Shown: positions 24,142 through 34,126, numbered from the stretch's first letter. The stretch: DNA of 64,000 nt from DATARH01 sp035534855 (GCA_035534855.1 DATLRD010000107.1:1-64000), one strand, 5' to 3'. Program-made: numbers and translations. Notes: generated by a model not told the origin, from the sequence alone.

Positions 24142-26277
24142 ATGATGCGGCAATTTGAACTCGTCGAGCTGGTCAAGTCGTACGACCCCAGCGGCGACGA
24201 GGCAGCGCTCGACCGCGCCTATGTCTATTCGATCAAGGCTCACGGCACCCAGCTGCGGGCCTCGGGCGATCCGTATTTTTCGCACCCGATCGAGGTCGCC
24301 GGGCTGCTCGCCCAGATGAAGCTCGACAGCGCCTCGATCATTACGGGGCTGCTGCACGACACGGTCGAGGACACGGTCGCCACGCTCGATGATATCGAGC
24401 GGCTGTTCGGGCGCGAGATCGCCCACCTGGTCGACGGCGTCACCAAGCTGTCGCGGCTGGAGCTGCAATCCGACCAGACCAAGCAGGCCGAGAATTTCCG
24501 CAAGCTCGTGCTGGCGATGTCGGAAGACATCCGGGTGCTGCTGGTCAAGCTCGCCGACCGGCTGCACAACATGCAGACGCTGCACTTCATCAAGGAAGAC
24601 GAGAAGCGCCGCCGCATCGCCCGCGAGACGATGGAAATCTATGCCCCGCTCGCCGAGCGGATCGGCATGCACCGAATGAAGGACCAGCTCGAAGACCTCG
24701 CGTTTGCCGAGCTTTACCCTGATGCACGGGCCAGTATCACGGCCCGGCTCGGGTTTCTGCGCGACAAGGGCGGCGGGGTGGTGCCGCGGATCATCGCCGA
24801 GCTGGCGGCGAAGCTGAAGGAAGCCGGGCTCGACGCATCGATCCAAGGGCGCGAGAAATCGCCCTATTCGATCTGGCGCAAGATGCAGCATAAGGACGTC
24901 GCGTTCGAGCAGCTTTCCGACATCATGGCATTCCGCGTGCTGGTCGACAGCGTTGGCGACTGTTACCACGCGCTCGGCATCCTCCATTCCGCCTATCATG
25001 TGGTTCCGGGACGCTTCAAGGACTATATCTCGACCCCAAAACCCAACAATTACAAGTCGGTGCACACCGGTGTTATCGGCCCCGAGCGGCAGCGGATCGA
25101 GGTGCAGATCCGCACCCGCGACATGCATGAGATCGCCGAACTCGGCGTCGCCGCGCACTGGTCGTACAAACAGGGCGCGGGCCGCACCGACGGGCCGCAA
25201 TACCGCTGGCTGCGCGAGCTGGTGGATATTCTCGACCACGCCTCAGGGCCGGAGGAGTTTCTCGAGCACACGCGGCTCGAAATGTTTCCCGACCAGGTCT
25301 TTGCCTTCTCGCCCAAGGGCGACCTGATCGCGCTGCCGCGCGGCGCGACGCCGATCGATTTCGCCTATGCGGTACATTCGCAGATCGGCGACAAATGCGT
25401 CGGCGCCAAGATCAACGGCCGCCTGCAGCCGCTGCGCACCCATCTCGCCAATGGTGACCAGGTCGAGATCGTCACCTCGAAGGCGCAGACCCCGTCGCCC
25501 GATTGGGAAAGCTTTGTCGTCACCGGCAAGGCGCGGGCGCGCATCCGCCGTTTCGTCCGCACCCAGCAGCGCGCGCAGTATCTCGACCTCGGCCGGGCCA
25601 TCGTGCAGAAGTCATTTCGCCAGGACGGGCAGGAGTTTTCCGAGCGGCCGCTCGAAGCGGTGCTTAAGATTTTTAATTGCGCTACGGTCGAAGATCTTTA
25701 CGTCGCGGTAGGCGAGGGTATCGCCACCGGGCGCGAGGTGGTCCACGCCGCGTTTCCGCAGGCCGCCGAGCCCAAGGGCAAGGTCGTGCCGCTGGCCCGG
25801 GCGCGCCGCAAGGACGGGCCGCGCGATGCCGCGGTGCCGATCCGCGGCCTCATTCCCGGCATGGCGGTACATTTCGCCGGGTGCTGCCATCCGCTGCCGG
25901 GCGACCGTATCGTCGGTATCGTCACCACCGGCAAAGGCGTGACGATCCACACGATCGATTGCGACACGCTCGAAAGCTTTGCGAACGAGCCCGAGCGCTG
26001 GCTTGATGTCGCGTGGTCGAGCGACGAGGCCGAGGCGGTGCATACCGGCCGCATCAACGTGACGATCGCCAACGAGACCGGGAACCTCGGCAGCCTGACG
26101 ACGACGATCGGCAAGCAGGGCGGGAATATCAGTAATCTGAAGATCACCAACCGCTCGATCGATTTCTTCGAGATCATGATCGATATCCAGGTCGCCGACG
26201 TGAAGCACCTCTCGACGATCATCGCGGCGCTGCGCGCGACGCCGGTCATCAATTCGGTCGAGCGGGCGCGCGGGTAG
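24142..26277 (+). CDS. rel: Bifunctional (p)ppGpp synthetase/hydrolase
   Basis: 711 residues with the full RelA/SpoT layout. The HD hydrolase domain has LLHDTVEDT (His72, Asp73) and DRLHNMQTL. The synthetase domain has GREKSPYSIWRKM and FRVLVDSVGDCYH. A TGS domain follows around 390-450 (VFAFSPKGDLIALPRGAT), and a C-terminal ACT domain (TIANETGNLGSLTTTIGKQG-like) ends the protein. Both catalytic sites look intact, so it should make and degrade the stringent-response alarmone, the usual single Rel/SpoT of alphaproteobacteria. It is behind rpoZ and three bases ahead of acpS. Confidence 0.96.
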   Translation: MMRQFELVELVKSYDPSGDEAALDRAYVYSIKAHGTQLRASGDPYFSHPIEVAGLLAQMKLDSASIITGLLHDTVEDTVATLDDIERLFGREIAHLVDGVTKLSRLELQSDQTKQAENFRKLVLAMSEDIRVLLVKLADRLHNMQTLHFIKEDEKRRRIARETMEIYAPLAERIGMHRMKDQLEDLAFAELYPDARASITARLGFLRDKGGGVVPRIIAELAAKLKEAGLDASIQGREKSPYSIWRKMQHKDVAFEQLSDIMAFRVLVDSVGDCYHALGILHSAYHVVPGRFKDYISTPKPNNYKSVHTGVIGPERQRIEVQIRTRDMHEIAELGVAAHWSYKQGAGRTDGPQYRWLRELVDILDHASGPEEFLEHTRLEMFPDQVFAFSPKGDLIALPRGATPIDFAYAVHSQIGDKCVGAKINGRLQPLRTHLANGDQVEIVTSKAQTPSPDWESFVVTGKARARIRRFVRTQQRAQYLDLGRAIVQKSFRQDGQEFSERPLEAVLKIFNCATVEDLYVAVGEGIATGREVVHAAFPQAAEPKGKVVPLARARRKDGPRDAAVPIRGLIPGMAVHFAGCCHPLPGDRIVGIVTTGKGVTIHTIDCDTLESFANEPERWLDVAWSSDEAEAVHTGRINVTIANETGNLGSLTTTIGKQGGNISNLKITNRSIDFFEIMIDIQVADVKHLSTIIAALRATPVINSVERARG

Positions 26278-26280
26278 AAG

Positions 26281-26697
26281 ATGATTATCGGGCTCGGTAG
26301 CGACTTGATCGATATCCGGCGCATCGAGCAGGCGATCGGACGCTATGGCGACCGCTTTCTGGACCGCATCTTCACTGAGGCGGAGCGCCAGCGCTGCGAC
26401 CGCCGGGCCAACCGGGCGGCGAGCTATGCGCGGCGCTTTGCCGCCAAGGAGGCGATGTCCAAGGCGCTCGGTACCGGGTTCCGGCGCGGCATCTTCTGGC
26501 GCGACCTCGGCGTCGTCAACCTGCCGTCGGGCCAGCCCAGCATGAGGCTGACCGGCGGCGCGCTGCGCCGCCTTGAAGCGCTGACCCCGGCCGGCATGGT
26601 CGCGCGGGTCGATGTCAGCCTCACCGACGAGCCGCCGATGGCGCAGGCCATCGTTATCATCACCGCAGTGCCGCTGCCCGCGGCGAATTGCGACTGA
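26281..26697 (+). CDS. acpS: Holo-[acyl-carrier-protein] synthase
   Basis: 138 residues. GLGSDLIDIRRIE at the start provides the Mg-binding aspartate, and RRFAAKEAMSKALGTGF carries the second metal ligand and CoA-binding lysine. It transfers phosphopantetheine from CoA to apo-ACP in fatty-acid synthesis. It starts three bases after the rel stop and lies upstream of lepB, as is usual in this class. Confidence 0.95.
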   Translation: MIIGLGSDLIDIRRIEQAIGRYGDRFLDRIFTEAERQRCDRRANRAASYARRFAAKEAMSKALGTGFRRGIFWRDLGVVNLPSGQPSMRLTGGALRRLEALTPAGMVARVDVSLTDEPPMAQAIVIITAVPLPAANCD

Positions 26698-26775
26698 GAT
26701 GGGGCGGCCGCGCCTCTTGACTTGCTGTTGGCCGGCAGGCTTGATCCGGCCCGCTTCAGCGGGCTTGGATAAGCG

Positions 26776-27555
26776 ATGAAATCGAATACAAATCCCACGC
26801 TGTCCAAGAAACGCTCGGCCGGCGGCTTTTTCGAGACCGTTAAGACCGTAATCTATGCGGTTTTGATCGCACTGGTGGTGCGCACCGTCGCCTACGAGCC
26901 GTTCAATATCCCGTCCGGGTCGATGATTCCCACACTGCTGGTGGGCGATTATCTGTTCGTGTCAAAGTTCTCGTATGGCTACAGTAAGTTCTCGTTGCCC
27001 TTTAATCTTCCGCTGTTTTCCGGCCGTATTTTCTCGCGCTCGCCCCAGCGCGGCGATGTCGTCGTGTTCAAATTGCCGACCGACAACTCGACCGATTACA
27101 TCAAGCGGATCGTCGGCCTGCCGGGTGACCACATCCAGATGCGGCACGGCGAGCTGTACATCAACGACCAGGAGGTGCCGCGCCGGCGCGTCCAGGACTA
27201 CATCTATCAGGAAGACGGCCAGACGATCGCGATGCGCCAGTACATCGAGACGCTGCCGCGCGGGCCGGGTGAGCCCGGACTGCAGCACCCGATCATCAAG
27301 ATTGGCGACAACGGCCCGCTCGACAATACCCAGGTCTACGACGTGCCGCCCGGTGATTATTTTGCGATGGGCGACAACCGCGACAATTCGCAGGACAGCC
27401 GGGTGCTGTCGGCCGTCGGGTACATTCCGTCGGAAAACCTGATCGGCCGCGCCCAGTTCCTCTTTTTCTCGACCAACGGCACGGCGGCGTGGTGGCAGTT
27501 CTGGCGGTGGCCGTTTTCGATCCGCTATGACCGGCTGTTTCACGGGATTGACTAG
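26776..27555 (+). CDS. lepB: Signal peptidase I
   Basis: 259 residues. One N-terminal membrane helix (about 17-36, TVIYAVLIALVVRTVAYEPF) leads into the catalytic NIPSGSMIPTLLVGDYLFV with nucleophile Ser49 and the general base Lys110 in DYIKRIVGLPGD. Box E (MGDNRDNSQDSR) is intact. It cleaves signal peptides of exported proteins at the periplasmic face. It belongs to the acpS-lepB-rnc-era-recO operon; its 3' end overlaps rnc. Confidence 0.96.
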   Translation: MKSNTNPTLSKKRSAGGFFETVKTVIYAVLIALVVRTVAYEPFNIPSGSMIPTLLVGDYLFVSKFSYGYSKFSLPFNLPLFSGRIFSRSPQRGDVVVFKLPTDNSTDYIKRIVGLPGDHIQMRHGELYINDQEVPRRRVQDYIYQEDGQTIAMRQYIETLPRGPGEPGLQHPIIKIGDNGPLDNTQVYDVPPGDYFAMGDNRDNSQDSRVLSAVGYIPSENLIGRAQFLFFSTNGTAAWWQFWRWPFSIRYDRLFHGID

Positions 27556-28297
27556 GACGGCGACCACACAACCTGCCGCCCACGGCGACGATGTCGCCCG
27601 GCTGATCGGCCACGCCTTCGCCCGCCCGGGGCTGCTTGTCGAGGCGCTGACCCAGCCCGGCGCGGTGCCGCGGCCGCGCCGCGGCGGTCGGCGTAAGCCC
27701 GGGCCGCAGCGCGGCTATGAGCGCCTCGAATTTCTCGGCGACCGGGTCTTGGGTCTGGTCATCGCCGAGTTGTTGTGGCGGCGTTTCGAGCACGAGTCGG
27801 AAGGGGCGCTGACCCGCCGCTTCACGCATCTCGTCCGCCGCGACAGCCTGGCGCGGGTCGCCGCGGAGATCGGGCTCGATCGCCAAGTGGTGCTGTCGCC
27901 GGCCGATGCCGCTGCGGGCGCGGCGCGCAACCCGGCGATCCTCGCCGATGTGTGCGAGGCGGTGATCGCCGCGATCTATCTCGATGGCGGGCTCGTCGCG
28001 GCGGCGGATTTCATCCGGCGCTGGTGGGAGCCGCTACTGGCCGAGATGGATGGGCCGCCGCTCGATCCCAAGACCAGCCTGCAGGAATGGGCCCAGGCGC
28101 GTGGGCTGGAGCGGCCGCAATATGATTTGGTCGACACCAGAGGGCCCGATCATGCGCCGCGTTTCACGGTGTCGGCGCGGCTCGCCGGGTTTGACGAGGC
28201 CGTTGCGACCGCGTCGTCGAAGCGGGCGGCAGAGGCCAGCGCGGCGGCGGCGCTGCTCGAACGCGTGGCGGCCGGCGCGACGCAGGAGCGCGGCTGA
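27527..28297 (+). CDS. rnc: Ribonuclease III
   Basis: 256 residues. The signature ERLEFLGDRVLGLVIAELL and LADVCEAVIAAIYLDGG supply the acidic residues of the two-metal site; a dsRNA-binding domain follows (DPKTSLQEWAQARG to ASAAAALLERV). It processes rRNA precursors and other duplex RNAs. A basic insert (PRPRRGGRRKPGPQRG) lies between the first helix and the signature. The ATG at 27527 overlaps lepB by 29 bases; a TTG at 27548 is an alternative start. Its TGA abuts the era ATG. Confidence 0.93.
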   Translation: MTGCFTGLTRTATTQPAAHGDDVARLIGHAFARPGLLVEALTQPGAVPRPRRGGRRKPGPQRGYERLEFLGDRVLGLVIAELLWRRFEHESEGALTRRFTHLVRRDSLARVAAEIGLDRQVVLSPADAAAGAARNPAILADVCEAVIAAIYLDGGLVAAADFIRRWWEPLLAEMDGPPLDPKTSLQEWAQARGLERPQYDLVDTRGPDHAPRFTVSARLAGFDEAVATASSKRAAEASAAAALLERVAAGATQERG

Positions 28298-29215
28298 ATG
28301 CCCGACGCCGAGGATCGCCGCTGCGGCTTTGTCGCGCTGATCGGTGCACCCAACGCCGGCAAATCGACGCTGCTCAACCGCCTCGTCGGGCGCAAGCTGG
28401 CGATCGTCTCGCCCAAGGTGCAGACGACCCGCAGCCGGCTGCTCGGCATCGCCGTCGCCGGGAACGCGCAGCTGATTTTCGTCGATACGCCCGGCATCTT
28501 CGAGCCGCGCCGCCGGCTCGACCGGGCGATGGTTGCGGCGGCCTGGGCCGGGTCGGCCGATGCCGACGCGACCGTGCTGCTGGTCGATGCCGCCGCCTGC
28601 GCCAAATCCGGGCCCGACCGCGATACACGGCACATCGCCGAGCGGCTGCACAATAGCGGCCGACGGGCGATCCTCGCGCTCAACAAGATCGACCTGGTGC
28701 GCCGCGACGCTCTGCTCGGCCTTGCCGACACGCTGTTTCGCGACGGAACATTCGATGCTGTGTTTATGATCTCGGGCCTCAGCGGCGACGGCGTCGACGA
28801 CCTGAAGCGGCATCTCGCGGCGACGGTGCCGCAGGGGCCGTGGCTGTTTCCCGAGGACCAGTTGTCCGACGCGCCGGAGCGCTGGCTTGCCGCCGAGATC
28901 ACCCGTGAGCAGGTTTTTCTGCAACTGCATGACGAATTGCCCTACTCCGTGACGGTCGAGACCGAGGCGTGGCAGGATCGCAAGGACGGCAGCGTGCGGA
29001 TCGATCAGGTGGTCTATGTGCGCCGCCCCGGCCAGCGGGCGATCGTGCTCGGCGACGGCGGGCGGCGGATCAAGGCGATCGGTGCCCGCGCCCGCGCCGA
29101 ACTCGAAGCCCTGCTCGAACGGCGCGTCCACCTGTTCCTGTTCGTCAAGGTGCGCGAAAACTGGGTCGAGGATCCGGAGCGCTTTGCCGCGCTCGGCCTC
29201 GACTACAACGCATAG
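28298..29215 (+). CDS. era: GTPase Era
   Basis: 305 residues. G1 GAPNAGKSTLLN, G2 TTRSR, G3 DTPGI and G4 NKID are all present, and a C-terminal KH domain holds GDGGRRIKAIGARARAELE. Era binds the 3' end of 16S rRNA and couples 30S maturation to growth. It follows rnc directly and precedes recO, the conserved rnc-era-recO order. Confidence 0.96.
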   Translation: MPDAEDRRCGFVALIGAPNAGKSTLLNRLVGRKLAIVSPKVQTTRSRLLGIAVAGNAQLIFVDTPGIFEPRRRLDRAMVAAAWAGSADADATVLLVDAAACAKSGPDRDTRHIAERLHNSGRRAILALNKIDLVRRDALLGLADTLFRDGTFDAVFMISGLSGDGVDDLKRHLAATVPQGPWLFPEDQLSDAPERWLAAEITREQVFLQLHDELPYSVTVETEAWQDRKDGSVRIDQVVYVRRPGQRAIVLGDGGRRIKAIGARARAELEALLERRVHLFLFVKVRENWVEDPERFAALGLDYNA

Positions 29216-29229
29216 TAGCCCGCCCGGCG

Positions 29230-29988
29230 ATGGAGTGGCGCGATAGCGGCTTCATCCTGACCGCCCGGCGGCACGGCGAGAGCGCCGCGGTCGTCGAGGT
29301 GCTGACCGCCGAGCATGGCCGCCATGCCGGGCTCGTGCGCGGCGGCCAGTCGCCGCGGCGGCGCGCGTTGCTGCAACCGGGTAACGAGGTCGCGGTGGCG
29401 TGGCGGGCGCGGCTCGCCGAGCATCTCGGCACGATCGAATGCGAATTGGTGCGGGCGCATGCCGCGCGGTTTCTCGACGATCCCGAGCGGCTTGCCGCGA
29501 TGGCTGCAGCGGCGGCGCTGGTCGCCGAGGCCCTGCCGGAGCGCGAGCCGCATGGCGACATCTACCGCTCGTTCGCGGCGCTGATCGCGGCTCTCGATTC
29601 GTCGCGCGCCTGGCCTTGCGACTATGTGGCATGGGAGTGCAACCTGCTGGCGGCGCTCGGGTTCGGGCTCGACCTGTCGTGCTGCGCGGTCACCGGAACC
29701 ACCGACGATCTGGTCTATGTCTCGCCGCGGACCGGCCGCGCGGTGTCGCGCGAAGCAGGCCGGCCCTATCACGACAAGCTGTTGCCGCTGCCGGATTTTC
29801 TGACCCGCGACGCGCCGGCCGGGCGGCCGGCGATCGTCGCCGGCCTGGCGCTTACCGGGCATTTCCTCTATCGCCATCTGCTGCTGCCGCAAGGGCGCAA
29901 TCTGCCCGAGGCGCGCGCCCGCCTGGCCGAGCGCATGCGTCACGACGCAGCCGCTGCTAATATCGCCAAAGACCCCGCAAGAGACTGA
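29230..29988 (+). CDS. recO: DNA repair protein RecO
   Basis: 252 residues. The N-terminal OB-fold reads MEWRDSGFILTARRHGESAA and then VVEVLTAEHGRHAGLVRGG, typical of RecO; the C-terminal helical part has FGLDLSCCAVTG and PGRPYHDKLLPLP-like segments of alphaproteobacterial members. RecO loads RecA on SSB-coated DNA with RecR. The ATG at 29230 is chosen because the OB-fold begins there. parC follows after four bases. Confidence 0.92.
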   Translation: MEWRDSGFILTARRHGESAAVVEVLTAEHGRHAGLVRGGQSPRRRALLQPGNEVAVAWRARLAEHLGTIECELVRAHAARFLDDPERLAAMAAAAALVAEALPEREPHGDIYRSFAALIAALDSSRAWPCDYVAWECNLLAALGFGLDLSCCAVTGTTDDLVYVSPRTGRAVSREAGRPYHDKLLPLPDFLTRDAPAGRPAIVAGLALTGHFLYRHLLLPQGRNLPEARARLAERMRHDAAAANIAKDPARD

Positions 29989-29992
29989 ACGC

Positions 29993-32218
29993 ATGGCCGG
30001 TTCCGCGTATGTCGGCGTGATCCGCGACGTCGATTTCGGCGACGCCCTCGGCGAGCGCTACCTGTCCTACGCGCTGTCGACGATCGTCGCGCGGTCGCTG
30101 CCCGATGTGCGCGACGGGCTGAAGCCGGTACACCGCCGTATCCTGCACGCGATGCGGCAGCTCAGGCTCGACCCCGACCAGGGTTACAAGAAATGCGCCC
30201 GCGTCGTCGGCGACGTGATCGGCAAGTACCATCCCCATGGCGAGGTCGCGGTTTACGAGGCGCTGGTGCGGCTGGCCCAGGATTTTGCGCAGCGCTATCC
30301 GCTGGTTGACGGGCAGGGCAATTTCGGCAACATCGACGGCGATAACGCCGCGGCGATGCGTTACACCGAAAGCCGCATGTCGGCCGTGGCGCGGGCAATG
30401 CTCGAGGGCATCGACCAGGATGCGGTCGATTTCCGCGAAACCTATGACGGTGAGGACAGCGAGCCCGTCGTGCTGCCCGGCCGGTTCCCGAACCTGCTGG
30501 CCAACGGCGCCGCCGGCATCGCGGTCGGCATGGCGACCAGCATTCCGCCGCACAATGTCGGCGAAATCTGTGCCGCGCTGCTGCACCTGATCGACAACCC
30601 GTCCTGCCCGGTCGCCGAGCTTGTTGCGCATATGCCGGGGCCGGATTTCCCGACCGGCGGTGTGCTGGTCGAGCCGGCCGAGGCGATCGCCGAGGCCTAT
30701 GCCACCGGCCGCGGCAGCTTCCGGCTGCGCGCGCGCTGGGCCAAGGAGATGCAGGCGCACGGCCTATACCAGATCGTGGTCAGCGAAATCCCGTACCAGG
30801 TGCCGAAGGGTCGGCTGATCGAAAAGATCGCGGCGCTGCTCGAGGAGAAGAAGCTGCCGCTGCTTGCCGATGTGCGCGACGAATCGAGCGAGGCGGTGCG
30901 GCTCGTCCTCGAACCCAAGACACGCAACGTCGATGCCGACGTGCTGATGGAGCAGCTTTTCCGGCTGACCGAGCTGGAAGTGCGCGTGCCGCTCAACCTC
31001 AATGTGCTCGATGCGGCCGGCATCCCGCGGGTGATGAACCTGCGCGAGGCGTTGCAGGCATTTCTCGACCATCGCCGCATTGTGCTGCAGCGGCGCAGCC
31101 GGCATCGCCTCGCCGCGGTCGCGCGGCGGATGGAGATCCTGCGCGGGCTGATTGTTGTTTACGTCAACCTCGACGAGGTGATCCGCATCATCCGCGAGAG
31201 CGACGACCCGAAGGCCGAGATGATGGCACGCTGGAGCCTCAGCGAGCTTCAGGTCGAGGCGATCCTCGACATGCGACTGCGCGCATTGCGCCGGCTCGAG
31301 GAAGTGGCGATCACCAAGGAGCTGGAGACGCTGGCGAGCGAGTCGGCCGGGCTCGAAGCGTTGCTTGCCAGCGACAAGCAACAGTGGCGCAGGCTCGCCA
31401 AAGAGACCGCCGAGACCGCCAAGGAGTTCGGCGGCGACACGCCGCTCGGGCGGCGCCGCACCGAATTGGCGCAGGCCCCGGCCGCGGTCGTGATCCCGGC
31501 GGCGGCGCTGGTCGAGCGCGAACCGGTGACCGTGCTGTGCTCGAAGATGGGGTGGATCCGCACGGTCAAGGGTCACAACGTCGTCGCCGCCGACCAGCGC
31601 TACAAGGAGGGCGACGGGCCGCGCTTTGCGGTCGCGGCGGAAACCACCGACCGGCTGATGATCTTTGGCAGCAACGGGCGCTTTTATACGCTCGGCATCG
31701 ACCGGCTGCCGGGCGGGCGCGGGCAGGGCGAGCCGCTGCGGCTGATGATCGACCTGCCCAACGAGCACGATACGATCGCGATGTTCCCCTATCGCCCGGG
31801 CCTCAAGCTGCTGGTCGCGTCGAGCGATGCCCGGGGCTTTGTCGTCGAGGGCGATGAGGCGGTGGCGCAGACCCGCGCCGGCAAGCAGGTCTTGACCCCG
31901 GCGGAGGGGGTATCGGCGCTGCTGTGCATCCCGGCCGAGGGCGACGCGGCGGCGTTTGTCGGCGAAAACCGCCGGCTGCTGGTTGTGGATCTGTCGGAAA
32001 TCCCGGAAATGACGCGCGGCCGGGGCGTGATCCTGCAGCGCTACCGCATGGGCGGGCTGGTCGATGCGAAATGCTTTCGTCTCGCCGACGGGCTGTCGTG
32101 GCGGCAGGGCGAAAGCCGCACCCGCACCGAACCCGACCTGACCTCGTGGCGCGGCCCTCGCGGCGGCGCTGGGCGCAGCGTTCCACAAGGGTTTCCACGC
32201 AGCGGCAAGTTTGCCTGA
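29993..32218 (+). CDS. parC: DNA topoisomerase IV subunit A
   Basis: 741 residues, the length of ParC rather than GyrA. YLSYALSTIVARSLPDVRDG starts the breakage domain; the catalytic tyrosine is Tyr124 in RYTESRMS; HPHGEVAVYEAL and VLPGRFPNLLANGAAGIAVG follow. The C-terminal beta-pinwheel is short and lacks the GyrA-box, supporting topoisomerase IV. It decatenates daughter chromosomes with ParE, whose gene is 4.8 kb away on the other strand. Confidence 0.94.
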   Translation: MAGSAYVGVIRDVDFGDALGERYLSYALSTIVARSLPDVRDGLKPVHRRILHAMRQLRLDPDQGYKKCARVVGDVIGKYHPHGEVAVYEALVRLAQDFAQRYPLVDGQGNFGNIDGDNAAAMRYTESRMSAVARAMLEGIDQDAVDFRETYDGEDSEPVVLPGRFPNLLANGAAGIAVGMATSIPPHNVGEICAALLHLIDNPSCPVAELVAHMPGPDFPTGGVLVEPAEAIAEAYATGRGSFRLRARWAKEMQAHGLYQIVVSEIPYQVPKGRLIEKIAALLEEKKLPLLADVRDESSEAVRLVLEPKTRNVDADVLMEQLFRLTELEVRVPLNLNVLDAAGIPRVMNLREALQAFLDHRRIVLQRRSRHRLAAVARRMEILRGLIVVYVNLDEVIRIIRESDDPKAEMMARWSLSELQVEAILDMRLRALRRLEEVAITKELETLASESAGLEALLASDKQQWRRLAKETAETAKEFGGDTPLGRRRTELAQAPAAVVIPAAALVEREPVTVLCSKMGWIRTVKGHNVVAADQRYKEGDGPRFAVAAETTDRLMIFGSNGRFYTLGIDRLPGGRGQGEPLRLMIDLPNEHDTIAMFPYRPGLKLLVASSDARGFVVEGDEAVAQTRAGKQVLTPAEGVSALLCIPAEGDAAAFVGENRRLLVVDLSEIPEMTRGRGVILQRYRMGGLVDAKCFRLADGLSWRQGESRTRTEPDLTSWRGPRGGAGRSVPQGFPRSGKFA

Positions 32219-32222
32219 TCGG

Positions 32223-33191
32223 CTACGACACCGAGAAATTCACCGCATTCGTATTGGCGCCGCACAGCAAGACAGCGACCCGTTCGCCCGAAGCGGGGCG
32301 ATAGCGGCGCGAGAGCAGCGCCGCGAGTGCCGTGGCGCCGCCCGGCTCGGCCGCGATGCGCAGCGTATCCCACAGCGCGAGCTGGGCGGCGCCGATCGCC
32401 TCGTCGGTCACCAGCACCGCCTCGCCGACAAAGCGCTGCGCAATCGGAAACATCAGCGTGCCGACGCGGCGCGGCGCCAGCGAATCGGCGGCGATCCCGC
32501 CCGCCGGGGCATCGACCGGCGCTCCGGCGGCAAGCGCGTTGTGCAGGGTCGGCGCCGCCTCGGGTTCGACCGAAACGACGCGGATGCGGTTTTCGTACCA
32601 CGCGGCGATGCCGCCGATCAGCCCGCCGCCGCCGGTTGCGACCAGCAGAGTGTCGATGGCGGGCGCATCCTGTTCGAGCTCGAGCCCGACCGAGCCCTGG
32701 CCGAGCAGCGTCTCCGGCTGGTCGTACGCGTGGATCGCCAGCGCCCCAGTCTTGGCGACAAAGGCCTCGCTCGCCGCCAGCGCATCGGCATAGCGTGCGC
32801 CGCCGACGATCAGCGTGGCGCCATAGGCGCGGATGCGGGCGAGCTTGGCGGGCGACGTCACCTCGGGCACGAAGATCGTCGCCTTGTGTCCGAGCCGCAT
32901 CGCGGCGTAGGCGACCGCGGCACCGTGGTTGCCGCCCGACGCGGCCGCGACGCCGGCCGCCGGTGCCGGCCGGGCCAGCAGGCTGGCAAACGCGCCGCGC
33001 GGCTTGAACGAGCCGGTATGTTGCAGGAATTCAAGCTTTAACGTCAGCGCCGGCCCGGCAAGGCCGAAATCGCCGGCCTCGACCCGGACGACCGGCGTGT
33101 GCCGGATGTGCGGGCGGATCAGCCGTTCGGTCGCGGCGATCTGGTCGCGCGTGACCGGCGGAGGTATCGTCTGGGCGACGGGTTGCGGCAT
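32223..33191 (-). CDS. PLP-dependent threonine/serine dehydratase-like enzyme
   Basis: 322 residues of fold type II. The cofactor lysine is Lys63 in HTGSFKPRGA, the phosphate-binding glycine loop is VATGGGGLIGGIAA, and SGGNHGAAVAYAA binds the substrate carboxylate. The length matches single-domain threonine deaminases and serine racemases without an ACT regulatory domain. It could be a catabolic threonine/serine dehydratase or a racemase. It is convergent with parC (four bases apart) and diverges from the tusA-like gene. Confidence 0.87.
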   Translation of the reverse strand: MPQPVAQTIPPPVTRDQIAATERLIRPHIRHTPVVRVEAGDFGLAGPALTLKLEFLQHTGSFKPRGAFASLLARPAPAAGVAAASGGNHGAAVAYAAMRLGHKATIFVPEVTSPAKLARIRAYGATLIVGGARYADALAASEAFVAKTGALAIHAYDQPETLLGQGSVGLELEQDAPAIDTLLVATGGGGLIGGIAAWYENRIRVVSVEPEAAPTLHNALAAGAPVDAPAGGIAADSLAPRRVGTLMFPIAQRFVGEAVLVTDEAIGAAQLALWDTLRIAAEPGGATALAALLSRRYRPASGERVAVLLCGANTNAVNFSVS

Positions 33192-33230
33192 CGCCCTGTC
33201 ATAGCGGGGCCGGCGGGGATTGGGTAGGGC

Positions 33231-33494
33231 ATGGTGATGACGGCAGCGGACGGTAACGGCGCGGTTCAACCTGACAGCACGCTCGATGCGACCGGGCTCA
33301 AATGCCCGCTGCCGGTGCTGAAGGCGCGGCGCGCGCTGCGCGACGTGCCGGCCGGCGGGGTTCTCGAAGTGCTCGCGACCGACCCCGGCGCGGCTGGCGA
33401 TTTCCAGCATTTCTGCGAGACCACCGGGTGCGAGATGGTGGAATCGGGCGAGGCGGACGGGGTGCTGCGGTTTCTGTTGCGCAAGCCGGCTTGA
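33231..33494 (+). CDS. tusA: TusA family sulfurtransferase
   Basis: 87 residues with the conserved CPLPVLKARRAL (Cys25), the persulfide-carrying cysteine of TusA/SirA-like proteins, after DATGLK. These small proteins relay sulfur for tRNA thiolation and other pathways. The first 15 or so residues are a variable extension. The ATG is at 33231; it diverges from the PLP enzyme. Confidence 0.9.
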   Translation: MVMTAADGNGAVQPDSTLDATGLKCPLPVLKARRALRDVPAGGVLEVLATDPGAAGDFQHFCETTGCEMVESGEADGVLRFLLRKPA

Positions 33495-33658
33495 CACCGT
33501 CTGCGCGATCACTATCTGCTGCAGCCATGACACGCGCCCATCGCCTTTTGCGACGACGAATGCGCTAGCAGCTCCTGCGCTTGCCGGGGGCTGCTCTCGG
33601 CGCTTCCTTGCGGTTGCGCTGCGCCTGCCCCGAAACCTCCGCGCAGGGTTCCTGTCCG

Positions 33659-34126
33659 ATGACCGATACCGTCCTGGCCTGCCGCGACCGCGGCGGGGCG
33701 GTGTTTGAGATCGACACCGATCCGAACCGGCTCGACCTCGACCTGATCCACGATTTTCTCGCCAATTGCTCGCATTGGGCGCGCGGCATTCCGCGCGAGA
33801 CCCTGTGCCGGGCGATCGCCCATTCGCTGACCTATGGGCTCTATCGCGACGGCGCGCAGATCGGCTTTGCCCGGGTGGTCAGCGACCGCGCGACCTTTGC
33901 CTATCTCGCCGACGTGTTTGTGATCGCGCCGGCGCGCAATTGCGGGCTCGGGCAATGGCTGGTCGAGACGATCGTCAACGACCCCGCGCTTGCCGGGCTG
34001 CGGCGCTGGCTTCTGGTGACGCGCGACGCGGCCAGCCTTTATCGCCGCTGCGGGTTCGGCGAGTTGGGCGCGGCGACCTGCCTGGAGCGGTGGGACCCCG
34101 AATGCTACGGGATCAGCCTAGGTTGA
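33659..34126 (+). CDS. GNAT family N-acetyltransferase
   Basis: 155 residues. DLIHDFLANCSHWARGIPRE near the start and IGFARVVSDRATFAYLADVF, followed by GLGQWLVETIV, form the acetyl-CoA-binding core of a GNAT protein; YRRCGFGEL is the usual last strand. The substrate is unknown. The ATG at 33659 is chosen because the fold begins just after it. Its last 14 bases overlap the convergent Rieske gene. Confidence 0.83.
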   Translation: MTDTVLACRDRGGAVFEIDTDPNRLDLDLIHDFLANCSHWARGIPRETLCRAIAHSLTYGLYRDGAQIGFARVVSDRATFAYLADVFVIAPARNCGLGQWLVETIVNDPALAGLRRWLLVTRDAASLYRRCGFGELGAATCLERWDPECYGISLG